NCBI RefSeq assembly: GCF_002399615.1
Contig: NZ_DHDZ01000057.1
Location: 51,090-86,992, forward strand
Length of the DNA stretch: 35,903 nt
Direction of reading: 5' to 3'
Source: Pedobacter sp. UBA4863
GTDB taxonomy: Bacteria > Bacteroidota > Bacteroidia > Sphingobacteriales > Sphingobacteriaceae
Positions 23,616-31,893 of this stretch are shown here, piece by piece. Within the stretch, counting starts at the first letter, position 1, and every line of letters begins with the position of its first letter. A program made the translations under genes and the position numbers. The notes under the pieces are model-generated. The model was not told where the DNA came from. It did not search any database and saw nothing but the letters and a program-made list of their open reading frames with translations.

Positions 23616-23633
23616 ATGGCCACGTTTAAAAAG

Positions 23634-23655
23634 GGGTAAATTCTAGGGTAAATTC
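23634..23655 (+). repeat. Tandem GGGTAAATTC repeat near the right island end
   Basis: The decamer GGGTAAATTC occurs twice, 12 bp apart in start position, about 80 bp inside the 23735 tRNA-tail copy. Direct repeats at this distance resemble arm-type binding sites of tyrosine integrases. Confidence 0.4.
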
Positions 23656-23734
23656 ATTTGAAAATGCACAGTGCAATTTTGGGCATTTTTGGTTCAAAAT
23701 AACATCTCCTGCTAACAATAATTGAGTTCAGAAC

Positions 23735-23749
23735 TCTGCTCTGGGCTAC
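23735..23749 (+). repeat. tRNA-Arg tail copy 2 (attR of the larger island)
   Basis: TCTGCTCTGGGCTAC, identical to the end of tRNA-Arg. No other part of a tRNA precedes it. It ends the 18.8-kb block beginning at 4921. Confidence 0.8.
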
Positions 23750-23755
23750 TTTGAG

Positions 23756-23791
23756 AAGCATCAATTACAGATAGTGGTTGGTGCTTTTTTT
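23756..23791 (+). terminator. Hairpin terminator behind tRNA-tail copy 2
   Basis: AAGCATCAA pairs with TTGGTGCTT (one G-U pair), followed by a run of seven T. It starts like the hairpin behind copy 3, so both may descend from former tRNA-Arg terminators. It also lies beyond the 3' end of higA. Confidence 0.7.
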
Positions 23792-23793
23792 GT

Positions 23794-24150
23794 TTAATTA
23801 ACCTTCAAAAATAGTTCAGCAGGTAGATTAAAAAAATCCCTAAGTTTTTGAGCCATCCTTAATGTAATTTCCCTTCTGCCCGCCAATACTGATGATACAT
23901 GGCTCTTACTTCCAATAATAGGTTCGAGGTCTTTGTTTTTTAGTCCCTGCTCCTGCATTTTGTCCTTGATAACTTCAAGCACATCAATTTCGGGCATTTG
24001 AACGGTTTTGTCCTCGTAATCTTTGATCAACAGTAATAATACACCTAATTCATCATCTTCGGGCGTTCCTTCTTCTGCATGGAAAATTTCCATAGTACGG
24101 GCTAAGGCTTTTTTATATTCTTCTGCTGTTTTTATCAGTTTCCAATTCAT
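23794..24150 (-). CDS. higA: HigA-type antitoxin
   Basis: A 118-residue protein of the long Bacteroidota HigA form. The N-terminal half is acidic (A-E-E-G-T-P-E-D-D-E-L) and probably wraps the toxin. The C-terminal XRE helix-turn-helix spans about 70-112, with L-K-N-K-D-L-E-P-I-I-G-S, then H-V-S-S-V-L-A-G-R-R and a closing L-P-A-E-L-F-L. It should neutralise HigB and repress the operon. It follows the toxin gene, the usual higBA order. It lies between the two right-hand tRNA-tail copies. Confidence 0.85.
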   Translation of the reverse strand: MNWKLIKTAEEYKKALARTMEIFHAEEGTPEDDELGVLLLLIKDYEDKTVQMPEIDVLEVIKDKMQEQGLKNKDLEPIIGSKSHVSSVLAGRREITLRMAQKLRDFFNLPAELFLKVN

Positions 24151-24154
24151 TACT

Positions 24155-24464
24155 TTACAAATTAAGATTATAAGATACAGTTGCTACATCTATTTTGTCG
24201 TACGATGTGTGTACCAAACCAAATCGTATAACAGGCATCTTGTCTAAAGTTAATTGCGACTACTAACCTGTAATCGTTTCCTTTGATATTGAACACCACC
24301 CTTTGGTTGTTTACAATACTTGCATTTCCGTAAGTATTTTTCAATTCATTGAAATTACTGAATTTGTGTTTCAGCATTTCATTATACCAAACCAACAACT
24401 GTGTTTTTGCCTGAGGATACTTCTCAGTATAGTAAATGATGGTTCTACGGTTGATGATGTTCAT
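24155..24464 (-). pseudogene. higB: HigB-type mRNA interferase toxin, frameshifted near its C-terminus
   Basis: The toxin frame opens at 24464 (M-N-I-I-N-R-R-T) and reads normally through N-I-K-G-N-D-Y-R-L-V-V-A-I-N-F to F-G-T-H. In that frame it ends in an unrelated tail (V-R-Q-N-R-C-S-N-C-I-L) and stops at 24168. One frame over, the DNA encodes Y-D-K-I-D-V-A-T-V, the conserved HigB ending, and stops at 24155-24157, 4 nt before the higA start. An indel within 24203-24206 (a net two missing or one extra base) explains this. HigB cleaves mRNA on ribosomes; the lost end lies close to the usual catalytic C-terminal region. The toxin may be inactive, or the indel may be a sequencing error. Confidence 0.75.
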
Positions 24465-24632
24465 TAATACAAATATAACAAAATGTTTTCAAAATGAGAA
24501 CTTTGTTGCGTTGAGGATGAAACTGGGCATAAAATGCAATGAAACACTACAAGCTTCCGCTACAGCTGCCCCATTGTAATCGAAAGACAGCTTTTATGCG
24601 GAAAAATTGTGAAAAAACGCTTAAAGTAGTAA

Positions 24633-24647
24633 TCTGCTCTGGGCTAC
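24633..24647 (+). repeat. tRNA-Arg tail copy 3 (outermost attR)
   Basis: TCTGCTCTGGGCTAC again, same orientation. Core-type genes begin just beyond it, so this is probably the original chromosomal junction. The segment between copies 2 and 3, about 0.9 kb, holds only higBA. Confidence 0.8.
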
Positions 24648-24651
24648 TTTT

Positions 24652-24685
24652 AAAGCATCAATCAGAAAACGATTGATGCTTTTTT
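24652..24685 (+). terminator. Hairpin terminator behind tRNA-tail copy 3
   Basis: AAAGCATCAATC pairs perfectly with GATTGATGCTTT across 7 nt, followed by T residues. This is probably the original terminator of tRNA-Arg before any element integrated. It also sits at the 3' end of the convergent acetyltransferase gene. Confidence 0.8.
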
Positions 24686-24705
24686 GTGGTCATTAAACGA
24701 GCTAT

Positions 24706-25176
24706 CTAGGCTAATTTTTTCTCCATTATGGTGATAGATTTATCATTATGGTTTATTCGCTGTACCACGATCCAGTTTAATGTATGGTACAAGGTTTCTG
24801 CAGTGTGTGTAAATAAGTGTAATTTTTCAATCCCTTTTAACTTGGCTATTTTTTCGATGTGTTTACACAATAAAGACGCATAGCCTTTTTTTCGCTGATT
24901 AGGCACTGTATAGACTAAGGCTAGCCAATTTTTATGTTTCTTTAAGCTCGGCACCAGATTTAAAATAGCGACTTTTTCGTATAGTCCGCCTGTGGCAACT
25001 GGCACCCCATCAACTTCTAGTATCATGTGAAATTGAGCTGGATCAAGTATAACTCCTTTTAGCATATTAATGGTTTCTTCTATAGGTAAATTCCATTCGT
25101 CTTTATACCAATAAGCAATGGTATTTATTAAATCGGTGTTGGCGATAGCTAAGATATTGTATTTTATGTTTTGCAT
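24706..25176 (-). CDS. GNAT-family N-acetyltransferase
   Basis: A 156-residue protein with the GNAT acetyl-CoA site. The strand L-A-L-V-Y-T-V (about residues 86-92) is followed by P-N-Q-R-K-K-G-Y-A-S-L-L, the Q/R-x-x-G-x-G/A pyrophosphate loop and helix. The N-terminal part has A-Y-W-Y-K-D-E-W, seen in several small-molecule or peptide acetyltransferases. The substrate cannot be deduced. It lies 12 nt downstream of the serine hydrolase gene and is probably cotranscribed with it. It is the first gene outside the island on the right. Confidence 0.85.
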   Translation of the reverse strand: MQNIKYNILAIANTDLINTIAYWYKDEWNLPIEETINMLKGVILDPAQFHMILEVDGVPVATGGLYEKVAILNLVPSLKKHKNWLALVYTVPNQRKKGYASLLCKHIEKIAKLKGIEKLHLFTHTAETLYHTLNWIVVQRINHNDKSITIMEKKLA

Positions 25177-25188
25177 GATAAAGAAGTG

Positions 25189-26322
25189 CTAGTTGCCTAA
25201 ATTTCTGATGAAAGTTTTAGGTAGGTTAGACGGTTTAATGTCTGTGACATAAAATTGAGCAATTGCTTGGGCCATGTAAGGGTTCATATCAACATAGTTG
25301 CTTAAAACAATGATGGTTAATTTCTCTTTAGGGAATCGAATAATATCTCCCAAACCAGGGCCACCGCTATGGCCAATCATAAGATGTCCGTTATTGGTTT
25401 GTGTGGTCCATCCCAATTGAGTAAATCCTCCGTTGGTAGCGGTTTTTGTAGCCATTTGTTGTTGCATGGCATTACTAATGAAAGAGTTTTTATCCAATGC
25501 TATAGCCCATTTAATGCCATCCGCAATTGAAAGAAACATTCCTCCGGCACAGTAAGAAGCAGGCGAATAAAATCCTTTAAAAATTAAGGGGCCATTTTTG
25601 CCTTTGCTAAAGTTTTGCGATTTGTTATTAACGGGTAGCATGGTCTGAAAAGGAAAGCCTCTAATTTCTACATCATAGCCACTATTGTCCATGCCAAGGG
25701 GCGCAAATATTTCTTGCTTAAATATTTCTTGGATGGGTTTGCCGCCTATTTTCTCCAAAATATATTGCAGTACAAAATAGTCGCCATTTTGATAGGCTTG
25801 TTTGGTGCCAGGGCTAAACCTTAAAACCGAATCTTTAAGGTTTTTCACAATTGTTGCTATAGGTTCTACCTTAAAATTGGCAGATGGACGTGTGCCGATG
25901 TAACCGCCTAGTGTTGCTGGCCAAGGCATACCGCCCTCATGTGCTAAAAGATGCCGTATCTGTATGTCTTTCCAGCTCAAAGGTACATCATCAATGTATT
26001 TGTTCAAGTAATCATCTAAGCTTAACTTATGCTCCTGTATCCATTTCATTACCAGCGTAGAAGTAAAGAGTTTGGATACCGAAGCGATTTGAAATGTAGT
26101 ATTTGGGGTTACGGGTAAGTGATATTCAATATTTGAGATACCATAAGTTCCGCAATGCATTATTTTCCCCTCCTCAATTACAGCAACAGCCAAACCTGGA
26201 ATGCCCAGTTCTTGCATTTCTTTTTTTATATAGTGATCAATGTTAGGGTTTGTTGGGTTTTTTTGACCAAAGGCATAATATGATATGCTCAATGCTAGCC
26301 ATATTAGGGTGGTTTTTTTCAT
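25189..26322 (-). CDS. Serine hydrolase, class C beta-lactamase family
   Basis: A 377-residue exported enzyme. A signal peptide (M-K-K-T-T-L-I-W-L-A-L-S to about F-G-Q at 18-20) precedes the beta-lactamase/DD-peptidase fold. Catalytic motifs are S-V-S-K at 81-84 (Ser81 nucleophile, Lys84), Y-Q-N at 177-179, and H-S-G at 318-320 in place of K-T-G. The H-x-G form is typical of esterase or D-aminopeptidase-like members rather than true beta-lactamases. It acts in the periplasm or outside the cell. The acetyltransferase gene follows 12 nt downstream. Confidence 0.88.
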   Translation of the reverse strand: MKKTTLIWLALSISYYAFGQKNPTNPNIDHYIKKEMQELGIPGLAVAVIEEGKIMHCGTYGISNIEYHLPVTPNTTFQIASVSKLFTSTLVMKWIQEHKLSLDDYLNKYIDDVPLSWKDIQIRHLLAHEGGMPWPATLGGYIGTRPSANFKVEPIATIVKNLKDSVLRFSPGTKQAYQNGDYFVLQYILEKIGGKPIQEIFKQEIFAPLGMDNSGYDVEIRGFPFQTMLPVNNKSQNFSKGKNGPLIFKGFYSPASYCAGGMFLSIADGIKWAIALDKNSFISNAMQQQMATKTATNGGFTQLGWTTQTNNGHLMIGHSGGPGLGDIIRFPKEKLTIIVLSNYVDMNPYMAQAIAQFYVTDIKPSNLPKTFIRNLGN

Positions 26323-26585
26323 TTTATTTTAATTATTTGATGTTTAGTAAATTATGTTTTAATTTAACTTGTTTGATGCTCGCTTTATAGCATTATCGAC
26401 AGACAGCCAGTTTTAACGACAGATAGCCTATCTTTCAAAAGAAGACCTATTTTTTTGTGATTTGTTGCATAACGACTTATAAGAAATCTTGTTGGGCGTT
26501 TAATCTCTAACAATAGGATGTTTATCTATAACAGTTTTAAAAAAGCTGCCATATCGAGATATTTGCAGACATAATTTATAACACT
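26323..26585. other. Divergent intergenic region with candidate promoter
   Basis: These 263 bases separate the divergent serine hydrolase and MepB-like genes. GATATTTG at 26558-26565 is one mismatch from the -7 consensus and lies about 20 nt before the TTG start of the MepB-like gene. Nothing else was found. Confidence 0.35.
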
Positions 26586-27077
26586 TTGTACAGTCAATTA
26601 AAAAAAATAAAAGAAGAGCTCTACGATAAATGTGATCTTAGCTTTACCAGTTTGGTTCAAAAGATTGAAAGCACTGAATATAGTGCTTGTTCCTTTAGGC
26701 TAAATGAATATGGTATTGTGTACAGACAGGCTAAAATTACTCCTAAGAAAATGGGGCAATTTGTAGCCATTTGGAAACGCGACAAAAATGGAATAACCCA
26801 ACCTTATGATATTTCAGATGATTTCGATTTTATGATCATCACTACTATAAAAGATGATAAAATCGGGCAGTTTATTTTTCCAAAACAAATTTTGAAGGAG
26901 AAAGGCATTGTCTCGCTAAATGGAAAGAGTGGAAAACGTGGAATAAGAGTTTACCCACCTTGGGATATTGTAACTAATGCGCAAGCAAAGAAAAGTCAAA
27001 ATTGGCAAGTAAAATATTTTTTAAGCATTGAAGATAGCAATAGATGCTTAGAACGCCTGATGATAAATAAGGCATAA
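26586..27077 (+). CDS. MepB family protein
   Basis: A 163-residue soluble protein. The conserved MepB block is clear: G-Q-F-I-F-P-K-Q-I-L near 100, then G-K-R-G-I-R-V-Y-P-P-W-D near 118-129, and K-S-Q-N-W-Q-V-K-Y-F near 139. MepB was named for its place in the Staphylococcus mepRAB multidrug-efflux operon, but its biochemical role is unknown. No efflux pump or MarR gene is adjacent here. No ATG is available; the TTG at 26586 gives a protein of normal length. Confidence 0.75.
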   Translation: MYSQLKKIKEELYDKCDLSFTSLVQKIESTEYSACSFRLNEYGIVYRQAKITPKKMGQFVAIWKRDKNGITQPYDISDDFDFMIITTIKDDKIGQFIFPKQILKEKGIVSLNGKSGKRGIRVYPPWDIVTNAQAKKSQNWQVKYFLSIEDSNRCLERLMINKA

Positions 27078-27099
27078 ACGGAGATATTGTGGATTAAAG

Positions 27100-27129
27100 A
27101 GAGGCAGCCGATGTAAATGGACTGCCTCT
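27100..27129. terminator. Bidirectional terminator between the MepB-like and ZU5-like genes
   Basis: AGAGGCAG pairs exactly with CTGCCTCT across a 14-nt loop, with A and T flanks on both sides. It serves the two convergent genes. Confidence 0.75.
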
Positions 27130-27140
27130 TTGTATAATAC

Positions 27141-28388
27141 CTATGGTAATTTTATACTAAATGAACCCTTTATTGGGAACGTCTTTCCATTGCACATAGG
27201 CTGTCCGTCCCATTTGGTTTGGGTTAATGTACCTTCAAAATCTCCATCTAAATACCCTGTTGTTGAATAAATACTGATAATGCCCGGCATATAGGTAAAG
27301 CCGCTGGGGCAAATACTTACATGAAGCCAACGCCCAGCTGTTTCATGTGTTGATGAGCCTGTACTTTCCATCCCAAATTCATTTCCAAATTCATAATTAC
27401 CAACCTTAAAAGAGTTGTTAATGTAAAAATAGATATTGCCAGGCCCAGTATCGTCCATAGCACTAACACGGAACCCACCAAAATTATCTCTATAAAAGTT
27501 AGGTATTTTTGAATAATGGAATGCTCCGCCAAAATTCCAGGCGATGTAATTTTTAGGCACTATCCATACCGCTACCGCACCAACATAAAGCTTAACGCCC
27601 TGGTTGTTTTTTACATCTACCTGTACTACGGTTTCGGCAGGGGTGTTTATGGTAGCTGGTGCCTTTAGCGTTTGTTTTGCCGCAGCACCCCCTGCAAGGG
27701 TTCCTTCTCCATATAGTATTTTCCAACCCTCAATATTGGCGTTTGGTACCAGTTCGCCATCAGAAATAAGATAATCATCTGCCTCGTAGTTCTTTGGGTC
27801 CATTACCCTAACTTCTAAGGTTGCCTCTTCGCCTGCAAAAAGGCGGTTTTTCGAAGACTTTACCGAAAATTCTGCATAGATGCTCCAATCGCTAAAGTGT
27901 TTTGTTTTTACAGACAAAGTTTTATTAGCCTTGTTGAGCGTGGCATTTTTTGCCGGATGCCAAAAACCCTCTTTATCCTGATAGGCAAGCCTCAAAAAAT
28001 CCTCCGACGAACCAGAGAAGGTTTGTGAATCATAGCCCATCACAATCTCTATATCTTTTTTAAATGATACATTTTCTGGCAACAGCCTAAAAGACTTATT
28101 TGAACTGGTTTTATTTAACGTATTGGTTACAGGCAGTATGTTAAAATTGGTTTCTGCATCAACAGCACCTGGTGGTACAATAATCTTAACCCCACTGCCA
28201 GCCAACTCAATAGTGCCGCCGGCAGCACCAATGCTTTTGGTAACACCGCCCCAAAGCCCAGAGCCGTGCTCAACAGCCACAGGTTTATTAATTGGAATTG
28301 GAACAGGAGTTACTTCTGGCTTCTTTTTGCAAGAAGTTATTGCACAGCATATTAAAAATGCTGTTAAAAATTTAACAGTAGTTTTCAT
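27141..28388 (-). CDS. Lipoprotein with ZU5-like domain
   Basis: A 415-residue lipoprotein. The SPII signal ends at A-I-T-S-C with lipidated Cys20, followed by K-K-K-P-E, so outer-membrane anchoring is expected. Residues about 47-85 carry a ZU5-like strand pattern: G-A-A-G-G-T-I-E-L, then V-K-I-I-V-P-P-G-A-V-D. Residues 130-165 resemble the strand pattern after ZU5 in other Bacteroidota surface proteins (H-F-S-D-W-S). The C-terminal 200 residues are beta-rich and not recognised. It lies 24 nt downstream of another lipoprotein gene, probably one operon. Confidence 0.75.
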   Translation of the reverse strand: MKTTVKFLTAFLICCAITSCKKKPEVTPVPIPINKPVAVEHGSGLWGGVTKSIGAAGGTIELAGSGVKIIVPPGAVDAETNFNILPVTNTLNKTSSNKSFRLLPENVSFKKDIEIVMGYDSQTFSGSSEDFLRLAYQDKEGFWHPAKNATLNKANKTLSVKTKHFSDWSIYAEFSVKSSKNRLFAGEEATLEVRVMDPKNYEADDYLISDGELVPNANIEGWKILYGEGTLAGGAAAKQTLKAPATINTPAETVVQVDVKNNQGVKLYVGAVAVWIVPKNYIAWNFGGAFHYSKIPNFYRDNFGGFRVSAMDDTGPGNIYFYINNSFKVGNYEFGNEFGMESTGSSTHETAGRWLHVSICPSGFTYMPGIISIYSTTGYLDGDFEGTLTQTKWDGQPMCNGKTFPIKGSFSIKLP

Positions 28389-28412
28389 GATATTTTTTAT
28401 TTTGGTAATTAA

Positions 28413-29396
28413 CTATAAACTCAATTCAATAGAAAGTGCGTCCCAATTGCTTTTAAAAGCAGGTACCATTACAGGAGTGGTTTGATAGTTGGGAGTAAAA
28501 GTGACAGTCCATCCGTCAGCGGCACCATCTTTTTTAAGCCCTAGATTTGGATATACATTGGCCACAGGACCAACAGCCTTCATGTTTAGTTGACGACCGT
28601 CACTTAACTTTGCATTGATTGCATATTTACCAATCGGAATGTTCTGTATGCTAAATGAGGAATTGTTCCCGATTTGTCGGGTAATTTTAAAAGATTTGGT
28701 TTCGCCATAAAGGCCAGGTTTGGTAGGGCTAAGCTCTATTTCAATTACACCATTGTGAGGCAGATATTCAGGAAACTGATAACCACTCGGGTAGTTTACA
28801 TTGAAATCAAAATACAAAGCCCCGCCATAATAATTACTTTCGTTACCGGGTTGTTGGGTAACCTCATCAGGATTGGCTGTTCCGTAAGATAGCAATACAA
28901 AGTTTTTAACTATACCGTCTGTAGAGGCGAAAGCATTAATGCCTCCTTCGGGATAGAGGGCAACAACTGCTCGGGTACCGTTGTAATCTATGGTTGTTGC
29001 TGTACCAAAAAATGATGCACCGCCCATCGGAATTGCAAATTCATAATAGCCGTTGTCGTTAGTTGTTCCGGTATTACTAGAATAGCCGCCGCCAATGTAG
29101 GTTGATCTTACACCTATATGTGCGCCCTTTAAAGGTTTGCCATTTAAATCGGCTACGTAACCTCTTGCAAAACCTTTTTTAATACCTAAAGAAGGAAAAT
29201 TAGGCATTCTCGGTATGGTATTGCCCATTACATTGATGTAATATTCGTCGTCTGATACTGTAAAATTTGCTTGTCCTGTAATAGTAGGTAGTGCAGGTTG
29301 TTCTCCCCAGTTTCCTCCTTCAGCACCTGTATCTGATTTTTTTGAACAAGCTACAAAAACGATACATACAATTAATAATTGATAATAAAACTTCAT
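28413..29396 (-). CDS. Lipoprotein with carboxypeptidase-regulatory-like domain
   Basis: A 327-residue lipoprotein. The SPII signal M-K-F-Y-Y-Q-L-L-I-V ends at F-V-A-C with Cys17. Residues about 74-125 form a carboxypeptidase-regulatory-like beta-sandwich: G-F-A-R-G-Y-V-A-D-L-N-G-K-P-L, then T-N-D-N-G-Y-Y-E-F-A-I-P. A second beta domain follows. Such domains occur in surface and gut-type lipoproteins of unknown ligand. It is the first gene of a two-gene minus-strand operon with the ZU5-like lipoprotein gene. Confidence 0.75.
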   Translation of the reverse strand: MKFYYQLLIVCIVFVACSKKSDTGAEGGNWGEQPALPTITGQANFTVSDDEYYINVMGNTIPRMPNFPSLGIKKGFARGYVADLNGKPLKGAHIGVRSTYIGGGYSSNTGTTNDNGYYEFAIPMGGASFFGTATTIDYNGTRAVVALYPEGGINAFASTDGIVKNFVLLSYGTANPDEVTQQPGNESNYYGGALYFDFNVNYPSGYQFPEYLPHNGVIEIELSPTKPGLYGETKSFKITRQIGNNSSFSIQNIPIGKYAINAKLSDGRQLNMKAVGPVANVYPNLGLKKDGAADGWTVTFTPNYQTTPVMVPAFKSNWDALSIELSL

Positions 29397-29741
29397 TGTT
29401 ATCTCTAAATTTATTTTATAATAAACCGCAAATGTAGATTGGGCTGGCTTTTAATGTAAATAGCTTAGACAGAAGCTTTAATGTGGCAGCTGTAAGTAAT
29501 AAAAGAGATTGTTTATGCCGTTTGTCTATAAGTTTTTGTATTCTGTCGATTAAGCTTATTTCTTTTTTAAATCGACGATATATTTGGGGTATGAAAATGC
29601 ATCATCGTGGGTAGAAATTGAGCTTTGGTTTGGTTTATTTGTGAGGGTACTTTATCTTTTTTTATCGATATAATAAAATAGAAAGTTGAAACGGATGTAA
29701 CATATTCTAGAAAATTGTTTCCAATTTTTAAAAACAAACAC
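29397..29741. other. Divergent intergenic region with a consensus promoter box
   Basis: This gap separates the minus-strand lipoprotein operon from the plus-strand esterase gene. TATATTTG at 29579-29586 matches TAnnTTTG exactly on the plus strand but would give a 5' leader of about 150 nt. An inverted repeat GTCGATT/AATCGAC lies just upstream (about 29546-29576). No small gene was found. Confidence 0.35.
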
Positions 29742-31211
29742 ATGATAATGAAACCTATAATAAAATTAACCCTTTTACTTTTTCTGCTTGTCATTAATGT
29801 GCAGGCTCAGAACAAAATACGGATTAAGTTAGCAGATCATCTCAAAGGACCTTATACGGGTAGATTGATAGTTTACATGCAGGCAGATACCAGTAAGCCT
29901 TTTGGGCAAGTGCAAGAGGACGCTCCAGCTTATGCCATTACAGTTAAAAACTGGAAAGCTGGGGAGATACAGATATTGACTTCTAGTGCTTTTTCTTATT
30001 TGAAACCTTTAGATTCGGTAAAAAAAGGATTTTATAAGTTGGTAGCTATACTCGACACCAATACTAAGGAAAGAGGAAACAATGTGCTAGGGAATTTATA
30101 TACCCGAGAAGAGGTAGTTGCTTTGCTAAATCATGGTATAAGCGAAGTACCTACATTAACCTTAACAAATGCTTTTCCTGAAAGAAAATTCAACCAGAGT
30201 GATTTCGTAAAAGAAGTTGTTTTTAAATCTGCGCTTTTAACAAAGTTTAGAAAAGAACCTATTTTCATAAAGGCAGGAGTGGTTTTACCTGCATCTTATC
30301 ATAGTAATCCCGGTAAAAAATATCCTGTGGTTTACATTATACCTGGTTGGGGAGGTACACATCACAATGCATACAACAAAGCACAGCAAAATACCTATGG
30401 AATAGGTAAGGGTGAAGAAAAAATATATGTTTTCTTAAATCCGGAAACACAAACACCTTATGGTTTACATGCTTTTGTCGATTCGAGAGTAAATGGTCCT
30501 TGGGGAACGGCTTTGGTTAAAGAATTTATTCCTTACCTCGAAAATCAATTTAATATCAGCGCAGTACCTCAGCATCGTTTAATTACGGGACAGAGCTCTG
30601 GTGGTTATGGTGTAATATGGTTGGCCCTATATTTTCCAGATACATTTGGCGGTTGCTGGGCAACTTCTCCAGACCCGATAGACTTTAGCAATTTTACTGG
30701 GGTTGATATTTATAAGGACGAAAATTATTTTTATGATGCCCAGAAAAAAGAAAGAGACATCTTTATGATTAATGGTAAAGCTACTTCTAGTTTAAGAAAG
30801 ATGGCTCAAAAAGAACAATTAGAAGGAGATGGTGGGCAAGGACAATCTTTTGAAGCTGAATTTGGTGTGCCAGGGAAAGATGGCAGGCCACAAGCACTTT
30901 TTAATCCGTTAACAGGTAAAATCAACAAAGCTATCGCTAATTCTTGGCAACCCTATGATCTTGCGCTTTATGTTCAGCAAAATTGGGCGAGAATAAAGAA
31001 TGATGTTGCAAATAAAATTAGAATATACGCTGGAGAAAACGATAACTTTCTTTTACAGCACTCTGTAAAAGCATTCCGCGATAAAATAAAGACTGTTAAT
31101 GCCCAAATCCATGTAGAAATCGTAAAAGATGCCGATCATTTTAATACAAGGCTAAAGGTTGTAGATACGATACAAAAAGAAATGGACGAAGTGATTAATC
31201 GTAAAAATTAA
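29742..31211 (+). CDS. Secreted alpha/beta-hydrolase esterase
   Basis: A 489-residue exported esterase of the EsteraseD/Fes-like type. The signal peptide K-L-T-L-L-L-F-L-L-V-I-N-V-Q-A-Q supports the ATG at 29742 (or 29748) over an upstream TTG at 29715. An N-terminal beta domain (about 25-190) is followed by the hydrolase core: V-V-Y-I-I-P-G-W-G-G-T near 203, then the nucleophile elbow G-Q-S-S-G with Ser285. D-A-D-H-F near the end supplies the histidine. The natural ester is unknown. The SnoaL-like gene follows 61 nt downstream. Confidence 0.8.
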   Translation: MIMKPIIKLTLLLFLLVINVQAQNKIRIKLADHLKGPYTGRLIVYMQADTSKPFGQVQEDAPAYAITVKNWKAGEIQILTSSAFSYLKPLDSVKKGFYKLVAILDTNTKERGNNVLGNLYTREEVVALLNHGISEVPTLTLTNAFPERKFNQSDFVKEVVFKSALLTKFRKEPIFIKAGVVLPASYHSNPGKKYPVVYIIPGWGGTHHNAYNKAQQNTYGIGKGEEKIYVFLNPETQTPYGLHAFVDSRVNGPWGTALVKEFIPYLENQFNISAVPQHRLITGQSSGGYGVIWLALYFPDTFGGCWATSPDPIDFSNFTGVDIYKDENYFYDAQKKERDIFMINGKATSSLRKMAQKEQLEGDGGQGQSFEAEFGVPGKDGRPQALFNPLTGKINKAIANSWQPYDLALYVQQNWARIKNDVANKIRIYAGENDNFLLQHSVKAFRDKIKTVNAQIHVEIVKDADHFNTRLKVVDTIQKEMDEVINRKN

Positions 31212-31272
31212 ATAAACTAAGTACTTCATCAATATAGCATATACCCCTAACTTTTTAAAACGAATAAACAAA

Positions 31273-31689
31273 ATGGATAAAAAAGAAGTGGTTTCGGCAT
31301 TTATTGAAAATGTTTGGAATCAGAGAAAAACAGCAGAGCTGGCCAATTTCATGAGCAGTGACTTTGTTGATCACTCTTTGCCCAAAGGTTTACCTGCAAA
31401 CGTAGAAGGCACACAAAAATGGATACAAGCCACAAGTAGCTCATTTCAGCATACCACTCTTATAGAAGATATGGTGGCAGAAGATTGTAAAGTGTTTATA
31501 AGGATAAGAATGGAGCTAAAGCATATTGGCGAGTGGCGAGGACATGCCGCTACTGGATTGGATATTATAACCACAGGCTATCGGTTATTTGAATTTTCTA
31601 ATGGAAAAATCTGCGCTCAATGGGCTGCTATAGACGGAAATGCAATAGAGCAAGCTATTATAGGAAATGTACATAGCTGTAAAGTTTAA
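31273..31689 (+). CDS. SnoaL-like (ester cyclase/NTF2-fold) protein
   Basis: A 138-residue cytoplasmic protein with the SnoaL pattern: F-I-E-N-V-W-N-Q-R, then F-M-S-S-D-F-V-D-H-S, and closing F-E-F-S-N-G-K-I-C-A-Q-W. The fold is a small cone-shaped barrel used by polyketide cyclases and by many proteins of unknown substrate. No polyketide genes are near, so a specific reaction cannot be assigned. It shares a probable transcript with the esterase and ends before a strong terminator. Confidence 0.75.
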   Translation: MDKKEVVSAFIENVWNQRKTAELANFMSSDFVDHSLPKGLPANVEGTQKWIQATSSSFQHTTLIEDMVAEDCKVFIRIRMELKHIGEWRGHAATGLDIITTGYRLFEFSNGKICAQWAAIDGNAIEQAIIGNVHSCKV

Positions 31690-31768
31690 CAATTTCTACT
31701 ACCCTAATTATCTTTTTTTCAAATAGTATAGCGGTTCTCGCCACAAAGTTTGATGAGTAAACATAGAA

Positions 31769-31798
31769 GGTGTTTTTCTGGCGAAAGACGCCTTTTTT
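31769..31798 (+). terminator. Terminator after the esterase/SnoaL-like genes
   Basis: GGTGTTTTTC pairs with GAAAGACGCC (two G-U pairs) over the 4-nt loop TGGC, followed by six T residues. Confidence 0.8.
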
Positions 31799-31839
31799 CG
31801 TTTGTTAGTCGACGATAATAGGTTCTACATCTACGTTCA

Positions 31840-31870
31840 TTGAATTGCATTTTGGCTTGTAATAATTTTG
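31840..31870 (+). promoter_or_regulatory. Candidate promoter of the lipoprotein/YceI-like operon
   Basis: TTG at 31840-31842 and TAATTTTG at 31863-31870 (exact TAnnTTTG) are 20 nt apart. The ATG of the broken lipoprotein gene lies 23 nt downstream, supporting 31894 as its true start. Confidence 0.5.
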
Positions 31871-31893
31871 CGCTCTCTTAAAAAAAGAAGAAG

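Noticed and set aside
4921..24647. CRISPR array or insertion sequence
   Set aside because: No regularly spaced repeats of 25-40 bases and no transposase gene were found.
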